Assembly: GCA_031373665.1 (NCBI GenBank) | Contig: JANMMZ010000022.1 | Span: forward strand, 3,162-67,161 | Origin: M3007 sp031373665 | GTDB lineage: Bacteria; Bacteroidota; Bacteroidia; Chitinophagales; Saprospiraceae | DNA length: 64,000 nucleotides | Reading direction: 5' to 3' | Shown: positions 26,228 through 35,731 of the stretch, in pieces | How the letters are laid out: each line of letters starts with the position of its first letter | Position numbering within the stretch: position 1 is the stretch's first letter | The notes under the pieces: model-generated | Databases searched by the model: none | Told to the model about the DNA's origin: nothing | What the model saw: only the letters and a program-made list of their open reading frames with translations | Program-made: the position numbers and the translations under genes

Positions 26228-27280
26228 TTAGAAGTAATCCCTCAAATTTGTTCCAAGCCCCAGATGCACCACCCCACCAGCCAAGTGATAAGCGGCATAA
26301 CCAACATCTACCCTAAATCGTTTAATTTTCACACCCACGCCGCCCGAAAATCCGGCCAGACTTCGGTAGTTTTGAACCGAAAGTTCCCGCTTGCGCAAGT
26401 GATTGTAGCCAAAACGAACGCGGAATACCTCGTTGCGACCCAACAAAAATTCACCATTGAATATCATGTGCCGAAACAGGTTGTCTATTTGAGCATTCAC
26501 TTTGTTTTCCTTGGGTTGTTCTTCTCCAAGCAAGAGTACATCATTGGATTCTAAGTTGGGATCATCGTAACGGATATCCCAAACATGAAGGTGGTGGGCT
26601 ATCACACCAAAACGAAATGGAAGGTGCTTGAGCCGTTTGGTGATACCGAGTTGTACGTCTAAAGGCAGGTTTTCGGAAATGTCTTGATACCGGCCTATTT
26701 GAGCACCAGCATTGCGGATCACCAATCCAATACCAAGGCGATGTGCGGTATCGCTGTACATAAATCCAGCATCGGCGGCCAAGGCTGAGGCCCTGAAATC
26801 GTCCAAATTGGAGGTAGCCAATCGGAGGTTTAAGCCTAAGGATATTCTTTCGGTCAGGGGGCGTGCGCCCCCTAGGGTAAACACCTTGTCGGAGGCATTG
26901 ACTTCACCTATTTTATTGCCAAATTCATCAGCACGCACGATGTCGCCGTAATTGAGATATTGCAATCCCCCATGCACAGTGAATCCAACTTTTTTTAAGT
27001 GGTGCGCATAGGCGATATAACCATGTTGAATATCCGTCAAGAAAAAATTGTGTTGAAAAGTCAATTGCCCATTCATATCGGCATTTAAAGCAGCCGGATT
27101 GGCCAGTGCAAAAGCCACATCATTGTCTTTTACCGATATTTGAGTGCCACCTAAAGCCGTCAATCGAGACGAGTGAGCAAGGCTTAGTACCTGAAAGGCA
27201 TAACGACCGCCAGTGATCTGTGCATTGGCACCGATCATGGTCAGGGCATTCAATAAAAGGATTGGTATAATACGTTTCAC
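26228..27280 (-). CDS. porQ: Type IX secretion system protein PorQ
   Basis: 350 residues from a GTG at 27280, which places the signal peptide (VKRIIPILLLNALTMIGANA) at the N-terminus. An ATG at 27364 in the same frame would add 28 charged residues and overlap the gene before it. The mature start GGRYAFQVLSLAHSSRLTAL followed by GGTQISVKDND is the PorQ hallmark; a beta barrel follows, ending in GVGVKIKRFRVDVGYAAYHL. PorQ sits in the outer membrane and takes part in attaching T9SS cargo to the surface together with PorU/V/Z. None of these partners is in the window. It lies directly after the YwqK-like lipoprotein gene and may be co-transcribed with it. Confidence 0.9.
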   Translation of the reverse strand: MKRIIPILLLNALTMIGANAQITGGRYAFQVLSLAHSSRLTALGGTQISVKDNDVAFALANPAALNADMNGQLTFQHNFFLTDIQHGYIAYAHHLKKVGFTVHGGLQYLNYGDIVRADEFGNKIGEVNASDKVFTLGGARPLTERISLGLNLRLATSNLDDFRASALAADAGFMYSDTAHRLGIGLVIRNAGAQIGRYQDISENLPLDVQLGITKRLKHLPFRFGVIAHHLHVWDIRYDDPNLESNDVLLLGEEQPKENKVNAQIDNLFRHMIFNGEFLLGRNEVFRVRFGYNHLRKRELSVQNYRSLAGFSGGVGVKIKRFRVDVGYAAYHLAGGVVHLGLGTNLRDYF

Positions 27281-27324
27281 GTTGTACAAATTAAATTTTT
27301 TGAAAATACTTTTCTGTCCATCAC

Positions 27325-27936
27325 TCACTTTCCGCTCACCGTAGCACAAACGCCACCAACACAATTGGCCACCCTAACAAGGTTACCATTTTCATCATAT
27401 TCTTTGAGTTCACCCTGTTCCAGACCGCCTGACTCGCCGGGTATGTAGGTGCCTTCTGTTTTGATTTTTCCATTTTCATGGTATTCAAAAAAAGGACCAT
27501 TTTCATCGTTGTCTTTGATCATTACTTTTTCCAAAATCGCCCCATTGGGGTAATAGGCTATGCTCCAACCCTCCATGACACCTTTTACAAACTGCTGCTC
27601 TAAGGCCAAGGCTCCTGTTTCCGTGTACTTTTTATACGCGCCATCGTTTGCCCCGCCGGTAAACATTTCGGAACTTTCTACTTGGCCGTTAGTATAGTAA
27701 TATTTGCGCTCGCCTTGCAATACATTGTTCACATAATGTGCCTCGACAATCAATTTGCCGTCAGTACCCAATTTTTGATACAGACCTTCTTTTGAAAAAT
27801 CAGATTTTCGGCGTTCAAACCGCTCCAGTTGCCCTGTTTCACTTTTTACTTCCGTTACCTCTATACCCGGAGGCAAACTATTTTTGGAGGTGCAAGAAAA
27901 TACAAACGCGAATAATACAATTAGGAAAAACTTCAT
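27325..27936 (-). CDS. YwqK/MORN-repeat lipoprotein
   Basis: 203 residues. The signal is of lipoprotein type (MKFFLIVLFAFVFSC, Cys15). The remainder has about five MORN/YwqK-like repeats, such as VNNVLQGERKYYYTNGQVES, GGANDGAYKKYTETGAL and VMEGWSIAYYPNGAILEKV. Proteins of this type are often labelled 'antitoxin component YwqK', but nothing here shows a toxin partner, and the lipoprotein signal argues for an envelope role. The last residues (CVGGVCATVSGK) hold two extra cysteines that could form a disulfide. It is upstream of porQ with 44 bp between the genes. Confidence 0.8.
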   Translation of the reverse strand: MKFFLIVLFAFVFSCTSKNSLPPGIEVTEVKSETGQLERFERRKSDFSKEGLYQKLGTDGKLIVEAHYVNNVLQGERKYYYTNGQVESSEMFTGGANDGAYKKYTETGALALEQQFVKGVMEGWSIAYYPNGAILEKVMIKDNDENGPFFEYHENGKIKTEGTYIPGESGGLEQGELKEYDENGNLVRVANCVGGVCATVSGK

Positions 27937-28095
27937 AAAATAAGTGATACTGAATAAATATTGTTTATCGTTCTTACATTGACTCCCAAATGTTGTTTTA
28001 GGATGCCTAAGTAACGGTGAATAAATAATTTTAAAGTAAACCCACTACAATTCATACTAAATCAAAACAATATTCGTTAAACCCAGTGAATGGCC

Positions 28096-28109
28096 TTCGT
28101 TATAACGAA
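28096..28109. promoter_or_regulatory. Perfect 14-bp palindrome upstream of the patatin gene
   Basis: TTCGTTATAACGAA lies 57 bp before the ATG at 28167, in the 230-bp gap between the divergent lipoprotein and patatin genes. It is a plausible operator. No consensus -7 box was found nearby. Confidence 0.4.
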
Positions 28110-28166
28110 TACTTAGGTCAAATACCAACTTTCAGAATTCAATCGTACCCCTAAATAACAAAAATC

Positions 28167-30470
28167 ATGCTGGAAACTTCTTCCACTTCCGATGCGAACA
28201 CGCTTCGTGGCTACCTCAAAAGTATTTCTTTTGACGATATTAAGACCTACGCCCGCGAAAACATTTTTTTCTTTTTATGGATTTTATTTGTGCCGCTCAT
28301 CATGCTCAGCATGAAGCAAGGCCGCGAGTTGCTCAATGGACTTTTTGATGATACTGGCCGGTATCCGGGTTTTCGGGCGGCGGCTATGTTATTGGTCTAT
28401 TTTGTACAAGGGCTGGCTATCTTTTTATTACCAAGTGCCCTTTTCGCGAAGGCTCAAGAGGCTGACCTGAACCGATTGCGAAGGCTAACCACCCGCAATA
28501 TTTATCTTAGCACCTCTATTAGTATGTTCCCAATGGTATTATATGGAGTTGTGATGCTGGGCGTACAATTTAGCAGAAACCATAATTGGATCGTGCTAAT
28601 TCTGTCGTTGCTCATCATTACGGCGGGCGGCTATGGGGTTTATCGCATGATTAAGTATGGCAATTTCAAATTGAGCACCCTATTACTCATGATAATCGCT
28701 AACCTCATATTAACCTTTAGCAGTTTGGTGCTGGCTCCGCGCATTTCTGATAAACCCGATTGGAACTACCTCTATGTCGGGTTATGTATGGTATTGCAAG
28801 TAATCATTATGAGTGGTATTTTAAAGCACTTATTTGGGCAATTGCATTCCAAATTGTACAAAACATTTTATTGGGTCGTATTTGGCTTGACTATGTTGAC
28901 TACGTTTTTCTTTAGCCGCGCCGAAAATCTTCATTTTCAGTCTCCTACTTTTATCCTCTTGGTTATTACAACATTTTATATTGTATTAAATGACATTGTA
29001 ACCGCACTCTACATATTGCGTGGTGGAAAACGATTTAATCGGATATTGACGATCAGCCTCGTGCTGTTTGGATTGTTTTTGTTTGTTTATAAATCACGTA
29101 TTTACAACATCAATTATGTCAATAGCACCGTGACTGCGGCAGACCGTGTTGACTTCAAAACCTATTTTAAGGCTTGGTACCTACAAAATATTGCGCCTGA
29201 CATGGATACCGCTTCTACCAAAACGATCCCTGTTTACCTCATGGCCACCCAAGGTGGTGGCAGCCGAGCAGGGATATGGACAGGCTTGATTACCAATGAA
29301 TTAGAGGCCCGAAACCCCGATTTTAGCAAGCACTTATTTGCCGTTACATCCGCTTCTGGTGGTTCTGCCGGTTTTGGGGCTACGCTGTCATTGTGGCGAT
29401 ACTTGCAAGAGCGACCAACCATACCCGATACGTCCCGTCAGAAACAACTGCGTTGTTTTAGCAAGGGTATGTTCCAACGAAACTACTTGAGTTCTTCATT
29501 TATGCAATTGTTTATCAATGAAATACCCAAGCGTTTTATTAGCCTTGTAAAAAAAGACGTGACCGACCGCAACTATGAGCAACAAAAACATGAAGCCATC
29601 GGTTTTGGCGATGCTATTAGGCAATGTATAGCAGGCGATCAAATCATAGATGCTAGTGCTGGCGAACGGCTTAGAGCCTTGTTTCGGAAAGGAGATGCTG
29701 ATTCGCTATACATGGGTAAAAACACTGCCAGCATACCCAATTACCCAATGTTGCCATACCTGTCTTACTGGTATCAAACCTCCAAAAAGCCTGATACGCG
29801 TCTGCCTCTGTATTTCCCAATCACTACCAATATACAAACTGGAAAATCAGGGTATTGTAGCCCAATTGCTTGGGATTCTACGCTTTTTATTGATGCCATT
29901 GATATTATAGCAGATGCGGAAAAAGGCCGATCAGGAAAGTCGCTGGCTATGGTGACGGCCTCTTGTCTAAGTCAGTTATTTCCGCTCATGAATGCTTACA
30001 CTTACATAGATGGTACAGGCAATTTTATGGATGGCGGCCTCTTTGAAAACATGGGTCTCACCCTACAAAATAGCCTCTACCAGGCCATAGAAAAGGAAGT
30101 TGCAGGAGCCAATTACATTCCTGAATCAGTCAAAAAACGCTTAAAAGTGCAGATGATTTTCCAAGTCAATGCTGCATTAGAGCCAGATCCGGCGGATAAT
30201 GCCAAACGCAGAAACCAAGGTATGGCCACCATAGAGGGTATTGGGTTTTCTTCTATAGCTGGCACTACTACTTGGTGGATGAAGCATTTCCGTACGGTGA
30301 AGCCAGGCGGAATAACACCTATAGAGTTTACGTTGCAAACCCCTATGACTGACCCCAAAGACCGCCTTCCACTAGGTCGTTGGCTATCGGATCGTTCGGT
30401 ACGAGAGGCCGGAAAAAGAGCCGAAGCACATCAGCCTCAGTTTAAGGTTATTTTGGATGCATTGGAGTAA
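28167..30470 (+). CDS. Membrane protein with C-terminal patatin-like phospholipase domain
   Basis: 767 residues. The first 320 hold about eight membrane segments. The C-terminal part is a patatin-like domain with an oxyanion-type MATQGGGSRAGIWTGLI (about 355-371), the nucleophile Ser in TSASGGSAGFG and the Asp in NFMDGGLFENMG, i.e. the Ser-Asp dyad of lipid acyl hydrolases. The membrane part is unusual for bacterial patatins and points to a membrane-lipid substrate. The sequence between the two active-site residues is long (over 200 residues). It is a single gene followed by a MITE-like repeat. Confidence 0.85.
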   Translation: MLETSSTSDANTLRGYLKSISFDDIKTYARENIFFFLWILFVPLIMLSMKQGRELLNGLFDDTGRYPGFRAAAMLLVYFVQGLAIFLLPSALFAKAQEADLNRLRRLTTRNIYLSTSISMFPMVLYGVVMLGVQFSRNHNWIVLILSLLIITAGGYGVYRMIKYGNFKLSTLLLMIIANLILTFSSLVLAPRISDKPDWNYLYVGLCMVLQVIIMSGILKHLFGQLHSKLYKTFYWVVFGLTMLTTFFFSRAENLHFQSPTFILLVITTFYIVLNDIVTALYILRGGKRFNRILTISLVLFGLFLFVYKSRIYNINYVNSTVTAADRVDFKTYFKAWYLQNIAPDMDTASTKTIPVYLMATQGGGSRAGIWTGLITNELEARNPDFSKHLFAVTSASGGSAGFGATLSLWRYLQERPTIPDTSRQKQLRCFSKGMFQRNYLSSSFMQLFINEIPKRFISLVKKDVTDRNYEQQKHEAIGFGDAIRQCIAGDQIIDASAGERLRALFRKGDADSLYMGKNTASIPNYPMLPYLSYWYQTSKKPDTRLPLYFPITTNIQTGKSGYCSPIAWDSTLFIDAIDIIADAEKGRSGKSLAMVTASCLSQLFPLMNAYTYIDGTGNFMDGGLFENMGLTLQNSLYQAIEKEVAGANYIPESVKKRLKVQMIFQVNAALEPDPADNAKRRNQGMATIEGIGFSSIAGTTTWWMKHFRTVKPGGITPIEFTLQTPMTDPKDRLPLGRWLSDRSVREAGKRAEAHQPQFKVILDALE

Positions 30471-30493
30471 GTATTCGAGTGTAAGAAATGCAT

Positions 30494-30726
30494 GGTTTTC
30501 CTATAAAATCTGTTTTTAGGAGTTTCGGGTGAAAGCCAAGGTGGTTTGGGGGCGGTGCAGCCGCCCCCAAACCTCATCCCCCAAAGAGCCGCCGAGTACA
30601 ATCCCGCCGATAGGGAAACCGTAGGTCGGGAAGGCGGCGATGAGGGGCAAATTTTGTTTCGGTTATCCCCTAGTTTAAACATTTTCATCCCTGCACTTAA
30701 TGAAACGAACTTTTATAGGAAAGCCC
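30494..30726. mobile_element. MITE-like repeat, copy A
   Basis: About 233 bp with terminal inverted repeats: GGTTTTCCTATAAAA at the left, and its complement (TTTTATAGGAAAGCC) at the right, with one mismatch. A perfect internal hairpin has arms TTTGGGGGCGG (30545-30555) and CCGCCCCCAAA (30561-30571). A second copy lies inverted at 46099-46332 and is roughly 90% identical over its full length. No transposase gene is inside. No clear target duplication was found. It sits just behind the patatin gene. Confidence 0.8.
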
Positions 30727-30903
30727 TGAAGAGAAATGTAGTGATCTTGGTAAACTGAAAATTAACCCCTCCCAAGACTGAAAAGGCAACAAAAATACTT
30801 GATTTTCAATTGTTTTGGCTTGTGTAGTTATCTCCGTTTCACTACGACATGACAGATCGAGGGGAAGGCATGGGTTCAACATCATTAAAGTGACAAAGTG
30901 AAA

Positions 30904-33036
30904 CTAAGAAAACGCCAAATAAGCCGCCCAAGCCCCAAGATAGGCTACCAAACTCATAAAAATAAACTGAAACAAAGCCCATTTCCAACTGCCCGTCTCC
31001 CGTTTTACAACCGCTATGGTACTCATACACTGCATGGCCAAAGCATAGAAAACCAATAGGGAAATAGCAGTAGCCAACGTATAAACCGGAGCCCCAGAAT
31101 CGGCCCAAGTAGCAGCCTTCATTTTTTCGCGAAGCAAAACCTCATCCTCCGTGCTACCGATACTATATATCGTGGACATAGTACCTACAAACACTTCCCT
31201 TGCTGCAAAAGAAGTAATGAGCGCAATACCTATTTTCCAATCGTACCCAAGTGGCCTGATGGCTGGTTCTATAAATTTTCCAAGGCTACCGGCCCAAGAA
31301 GCCTCCAGTCTGTAGGCAGCGACCAAATCATTGGTTGCGGCAGTATCCAACTGTTGTGCCGCGGCACTTTGTTGTGCCGTTTCCATGGCATTCGCCATAT
31401 TGTTGCCGGGGCCAAAATTGGCCATTACCCACAGTACCAATGAAATAATAATAATGATTTTGCCAGCCCCCATTACAAAGGCTTTTACCTTTTCCAAAAC
31501 CGTGATGGCTACATTTTTCCATTGTGGCATTCGATATACGGGCAATTGTATCGCTAAAAACGACGGGTCGCGCCGTCCCAAGTATTTTTTCATCAAATAT
31601 CCCGACCCCAAAGCCGCTACTACCCCAAGGGCATACATAGCGGCCAGCGTCAGGGTCTGCACGTTCAGAAAACCCAAGATCCGATGCGAAGGCACCGCCA
31701 AACCAATCAGTACCGCGTACACAGGCAGTCGAGCACTACAACTAATAAAGGGGGTAACCATAATCGTGATGAGCCGCTCTTGCCAATTGCCGATCGTGCG
31801 GCTGCTCATGATGGCTGGCACGGCACAAGCCCCCCCACTGATGAGGGCTACTACCGACCGCCCATTCATACCAAAGCGACGCATGGAATGGTCAAACATA
31901 AAAACGACCCTAGCCATATAGCCCACTTCCTCCAAAATGGTAATCAGCAAAAAAAGAATCGCAATTTGTGGCACAAAAACTAAAATACCACTCAAGCCTG
32001 ATAAAATCCCATCCGTCACCAAACTCGACAACCACCCATCGCCCATGGCTACCCTTATCTGATGATTGAGGCCATTAAAACCAGACTCAATCATATCCAT
32101 CGGATAACTGCTCCATTCAAAAATAGCCTGAAAAACCAATAACATCACTAAAACAAAGGCTAGTGGCCCCCAAACTCGATGGGTTAGTATCGCATCTATA
32201 TGGTCAGTGCTGGTTTCTGGAAATACAGAGGGTTGCTGTACATTGTCGCGAACCACTGGGGTAAATCGGTCAAACCGATCCAAGGTTTCGTCCACCTGTG
32301 AACGCAGAGACTGAAAAGACTTGGTTTCATGGATGGTGGCGATCATGGCGCGGTCACTGTCGCTTAAAAACGGTAGCCATGAATAATGGTGAGCAATCAA
32401 TAAGGCGCGGTACGTGTTTTCAACACCCAAATTCTGTCGGATAGCCTCCGAGACCTGTTTTTCAGTCTCCGTATATTGATAATAGCCTTGGTGGTGTCGA
32501 GGCGACTTTGACAACCACAGTTTTTCTATTTCTGGAAGTAATCTGTTTAATTGATCGCCTGATCGACCACTGACGGCTATCACAGGTACGCCCAGCTTTT
32601 CGCTCAATCGTGGAAGGTTTACTTTCACGCCATTCTCCTCTGCTACATCCGACATATTGAGTACCAACACCGTCGGCAACCCCAGATCCAGCACTTGAGT
32701 GAATAGTAAAAGATGCTTTTCTAAATGAATCACATCGGCTATATATAAAATAGCATCTGGGAAAAACGGGTCATTGGGGTTGGTTAGTACCGCCGCCACT
32801 ATTTTTTCATCAGAACCAGTAGGGTAGAGACTGTAAGTACCTGGGAGGTCTATCAGTTGCCCCTTTTTCTTGGTATTGGGCAGTGTTACTGCTGCCTTTT
32901 TAATGTCAACCGTTACGCCCGGGAAATTGCCTGTTTTTTGACGAAGCCCCGTTAGTTGGTTAAATATAGTAGATTTTCCGCTGTTAGGATTGCCAACAAG
33001 CGCGATTTTAATCGGCTCCGCCACTGTTTCTATCAT
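30904..33036 (-). CDS. feoB: Ferrous iron transport protein B
   Basis: 710 residues. An N-terminal G domain holds G1 GNPNSGKS (15-22), G3 DLPGTYSLYP and G4 NMSD near 127; a helical GDI-like domain follows; then about ten membrane segments with two Gate regions, the first containing CAVPAIMSSRTIGN and the second AAREVFVGTMSTIYSI. This is the complete FeoB architecture for GTP-dependent Fe(II) uptake across the inner membrane. It overlaps feoA by 4 bp (ATGA), so the two are co-translated. There is no Fur box that I can point to with confidence. Confidence 0.96.
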   Translation of the reverse strand: MIETVAEPIKIALVGNPNSGKSTIFNQLTGLRQKTGNFPGVTVDIKKAAVTLPNTKKKGQLIDLPGTYSLYPTGSDEKIVAAVLTNPNDPFFPDAILYIADVIHLEKHLLLFTQVLDLGLPTVLVLNMSDVAEENGVKVNLPRLSEKLGVPVIAVSGRSGDQLNRLLPEIEKLWLSKSPRHHQGYYQYTETEKQVSEAIRQNLGVENTYRALLIAHHYSWLPFLSDSDRAMIATIHETKSFQSLRSQVDETLDRFDRFTPVVRDNVQQPSVFPETSTDHIDAILTHRVWGPLAFVLVMLLVFQAIFEWSSYPMDMIESGFNGLNHQIRVAMGDGWLSSLVTDGILSGLSGILVFVPQIAILFLLITILEEVGYMARVVFMFDHSMRRFGMNGRSVVALISGGACAVPAIMSSRTIGNWQERLITIMVTPFISCSARLPVYAVLIGLAVPSHRILGFLNVQTLTLAAMYALGVVAALGSGYLMKKYLGRRDPSFLAIQLPVYRMPQWKNVAITVLEKVKAFVMGAGKIIIIISLVLWVMANFGPGNNMANAMETAQQSAAAQQLDTAATNDLVAAYRLEASWAGSLGKFIEPAIRPLGYDWKIGIALITSFAAREVFVGTMSTIYSIGSTEDEVLLREKMKAATWADSGAPVYTLATAISLLVFYALAMQCMSTIAVVKRETGSWKWALFQFIFMSLVAYLGAWAAYLAFS

Positions 33037-33266
33037 ATTTCCAATAATATTTGCACGGCTTCCTCTTCGCGCAAGGCCATACGAACACCATCTACTTTAA
33101 TATAATAAGCACGACCAAAAGGTGACTTACGCACCAATTCAATTGTTGTACCAGGCAATACGCCCATAGCCGTAAGCCGACAAGCCAATTCCTGATCCGA
33201 AATGGATATAGTGTTGGCACTCTCTTTGATTTTTAGATCCTTAATGGTACGATGACGACGCTGCAT
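33033..33266 (-). CDS. feoA: Ferrous iron transport protein A
   Basis: 77 residues, a single SH3-like FeoA domain: ACRLTAMGVLPGTTIELVRK, SPFGRAYYIKVDGVRMALRE and a final EEEAVQILLEI. FeoA is a small cytoplasmic partner needed for FeoB activity. It is first in the feoAB operon and overlaps feoB by 4 bp. A perfect -7 box lies 38 bp upstream. Confidence 0.93.
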   Translation of the reverse strand: MQRRHRTIKDLKIKESANTISISDQELACRLTAMGVLPGTTIELVRKSPFGRAYYIKVDGVRMALREEEAVQILLEI

Positions 33267-33304
33267 AAACCTACTGTTCTGAATTAGACAAAATCTAAAC
33301 AGTG

Positions 33305-33312
33305 CAAAAGTA
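33305..33312 (-). promoter_or_regulatory. -7 box of the feoAB operon
   Basis: TACTTTTG on the minus strand, a perfect TAnnTTTG match, 38 bp before the feoA start. Confidence 0.6.
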
Positions 33313-33378
33313 GAACATGTTTATGGGAAACCACACATTAACAATCACAGTTTTGTGTAAAAAAACACTACTCCACTG

Positions 33379-34290
33379 CTAATACCCTCCAATCGTCTCA
33401 TAATCAACCTTCCAAAGTTGATAAGTTTCAATAATGAGTGTTAATTTTTCGGCATAAACCTTTGCCGTAGCATAGCCGCTACTCTTCAGACCCGCACTCC
33501 AAGCCGCGTAATAAGGTACCAGCGTGTGCCCATACAAGGCTTTGGGTATCTGATAAGTCCCCCCAATGGGGTACGATTTCAACATCCAGTTGTAGCGCGG
33601 TTCGCGCAAAAGTAGGCTGTGCCGCCTAAAACTCTCCTTGGCCGAAGGATAGACCTCAAACCGATCCCATGCATAGTCATCATGGGCTTGCATACAATCT
33701 ATAGCCAAAGAGTGGTACGTAAAATCACCATCAGAGATCACTCCATCGCGTCGAAACCCCGGTTTGGCCCTGCACTTGATCCCAAAATGATTGTTGGCGG
33801 TACGCGCCAATCGGCTCCGGCCAGCATCACTTTCTAGCAGCCCCTGAGCCAAAGTAACCGAAGCGGGGACTTTAGTCCTTCGCATATCAGCACCAGCCAG
33901 ATCCTTGTAACGCTCTATATAATCCATATATACCCGAACATTGGCGTGGTATCCCCTAGGCAGACTCCTGATTAGGTTGCGCTCTATGTTTTCTCGATCC
34001 CAGTAAGAGGCATGTTGATAAGTCTCCTCCGGTACCACCTCCGTATCAGCAATCAAAGTATCGGCGTAATACAACTGAAGTTCTTTCCCAAAAGCCGCGC
34101 CCACCACTTCCGCACCCGACCTAAAATCTTGCTGCATCTGCCTAAATATAGGCAGTTTGCTAATCCCGTTCCACTGTGATTCCACCTCATCGTAAAACAC
34201 ATAAACCAGCAAAGCTGGTACCGTAAATACCAACAATGCCTTAAAACTACCCTTCCCAAAAGCCGTTAAACAGCCGTCGTTTTGTTCCAT
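33379..34290 (-). CDS. Membrane-anchored glucosaminidase-domain protein
   Basis: 303 residues. A single N-terminal membrane segment (about 18-33) is followed by a linker and a glucosaminidase (FlgJ/LytG-type) domain: PASVTLAQGLLESDAGRSRL, carrying the catalytic Glu, then ANNHFGIKCR and later DDYAWDRFEVYPSAKESFRR. It should cut the glycan strands of peptidoglycan in the periplasm during growth or division. It is a single gene between feoA and the OmpA-like gene, with no clear -7 box in the upstream 229 bp, which is very AT-rich. Confidence 0.87.
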   Translation of the reverse strand: MEQNDGCLTAFGKGSFKALLVFTVPALLVYVFYDEVESQWNGISKLPIFRQMQQDFRSGAEVVGAAFGKELQLYYADTLIADTEVVPEETYQHASYWDRENIERNLIRSLPRGYHANVRVYMDYIERYKDLAGADMRRTKVPASVTLAQGLLESDAGRSRLARTANNHFGIKCRAKPGFRRDGVISDGDFTYHSLAIDCMQAHDDYAWDRFEVYPSAKESFRRHSLLLREPRYNWMLKSYPIGGTYQIPKALYGHTLVPYYAAWSAGLKSSGYATAKVYAEKLTLIIETYQLWKVDYETIGGY

Positions 34291-34519
34291 GTTGTTTAAA
34301 AATAATTTGTAACTAATTGAAAACCAAGATTAAAAACATTAAAAAAGCCCAAAACTTGATTTCGCCATAAATTACAAAAATGTTTTGGTTAATGCAGTAC
34401 TAAATATCATAATGATTTGTTAAAAAGTGATACCCTGTGCTAACTGGCACAGGATTCGTACGTCTATATGTCACATTCAAATTTTTGGATGCTTTAATCA
34501 ACACTTAATTTTATCACTT

Positions 34520-35692
34520 ATGTGGTACACTAAATTGCTTATTCCGATTTCATTCTTTTTTGCTGTAACTGCCCAAGCACAGCACAATACCCCCATCCAT
34601 AACCAAACAGCCAAGGGCATTATATTCGATCAGGTTTCGGGTACGCCCATCAGTCAAGCCACTATTGTGGTATATGACGACATGCTACAAACTGAAATAG
34701 CCTGCGCACAAACCGATGCATCTGGTGCTTATTCCGTACCAGTGCCAAAGGTAGCGCGTTATAAAGTTATAGCGGAGAAACCAACTTACTTTCAAAAAGA
34801 ATTGGTCATCACCAATAATTTAGACAGCATGAAGGTAGATCTGGGATTGGAGCGCAAACCGGGCTACGTATTCGATATTACTATTTTTGATAAGGCATAC
34901 GAACATGCACCGATCAATACACTCCGCGATTGCAAGGTAGAAATATACAACAACACCACCAAAGAGCAAGAGTTGAGCATTGAGCAAATGCCAAAGTCCA
35001 CCTTCAATTTTTCCTTTGCCGAAGGCAACCACTACACTGTATTGGTGCGTAAGCCAGGTTATTTGAACCGTCGCGTAGAAATATTTGTCAACGTAAATGG
35101 ATGTATCCTTTGCGTGGATGGTATGGGTATGAAAGAGCCAGACTTGGTGCCTTTAATGACCCACCGCAACGAAATTGGCCACTTTCTGGGCACGATTGAC
35201 TTGGACTCTATCGAAATAGGTAAGCGTTTTCAGATCAAAAATATCTATTACGACTTTGATAAATGGGCCATCCGTACAGAAGCCGCCAATACATTGGATA
35301 AATTGGCAACGTTTTTGAAAGATAACCCCGGTATCAAGGTAGAGTTGGGTTCGCATACTGATGCCCGTGGTGCCGACGATTACAACCTAAGGCTTTCTGA
35401 CAAACGCGCTGAATCAGCAGTGTCATATTTGGTCACTACTCAAGGTATAGCGTCGGGCAATATCACTGCCAAAGGTTATGGTGAAACACAATTGATCAGC
35501 ACCTGCACCGATTGCTCCGATTACGATCACCAGCAAAACCGCCGTACAGAGATCAAAATAACAGGTTACGACAAAGACAATGACCCGCTTTGGCCGCGCA
35601 CCTTGAAAGAGATCATTGAAGACAAAAACTTGTACCGAAAAATCATTGGGCAAGAGAAGCATTCAAAATCAATGACCAGCAGAACCAAGTAA
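34520..35692 (+). CDS. OmpA-family protein with carboxypeptidase-like domain
   Basis: 390 residues from the ATG at 34520 (a GTG at 34427 would add 31 residues and bury the signal peptide MWYTKLLIPISFFFAVTAQA). An N-terminal beta-sandwich (about 27-115, GIIFDQVSGTPISQATIVVY) of CarboxypepD_reg type and a second similar stretch precede a C-terminal OmpA domain (about 240-350) with IYYDFDKWAIRTEAANTLDK, VELGSHTDARGADDYNLRLS and NRRTEIKI, which binds peptidoglycan. It probably links the outer membrane to the cell wall. Such proteins occur in T9SS/gliding loci. The next gene is 39 bp away and may be co-transcribed. Confidence 0.88.
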   Translation: MWYTKLLIPISFFFAVTAQAQHNTPIHNQTAKGIIFDQVSGTPISQATIVVYDDMLQTEIACAQTDASGAYSVPVPKVARYKVIAEKPTYFQKELVITNNLDSMKVDLGLERKPGYVFDITIFDKAYEHAPINTLRDCKVEIYNNTTKEQELSIEQMPKSTFNFSFAEGNHYTVLVRKPGYLNRRVEIFVNVNGCILCVDGMGMKEPDLVPLMTHRNEIGHFLGTIDLDSIEIGKRFQIKNIYYDFDKWAIRTEAANTLDKLATFLKDNPGIKVELGSHTDARGADDYNLRLSDKRAESAVSYLVTTQGIASGNITAKGYGETQLISTCTDCSDYDHQQNRRTEIKITGYDKDNDPLWPRTLKEIIEDKNLYRKIIGQEKHSKSMTSRTK

Positions 35693-35731
35693 GTAAACAA
35701 ATAACAGTATCACTTTTTAAAATAATCCGAC

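Noticed and set aside
27325..27936. YwqK-like protein as an antitoxin
   Set aside because: It carries a lipoprotein signal and no toxin gene is adjacent; the common database label is not supported here.
30546..30758. Protein genes inside the MITE-like repeats
   Set aside because: The frames fit the repeat boundaries, have no ribosome-binding context and differ at both ends between copies. Noted only as a shared frame.
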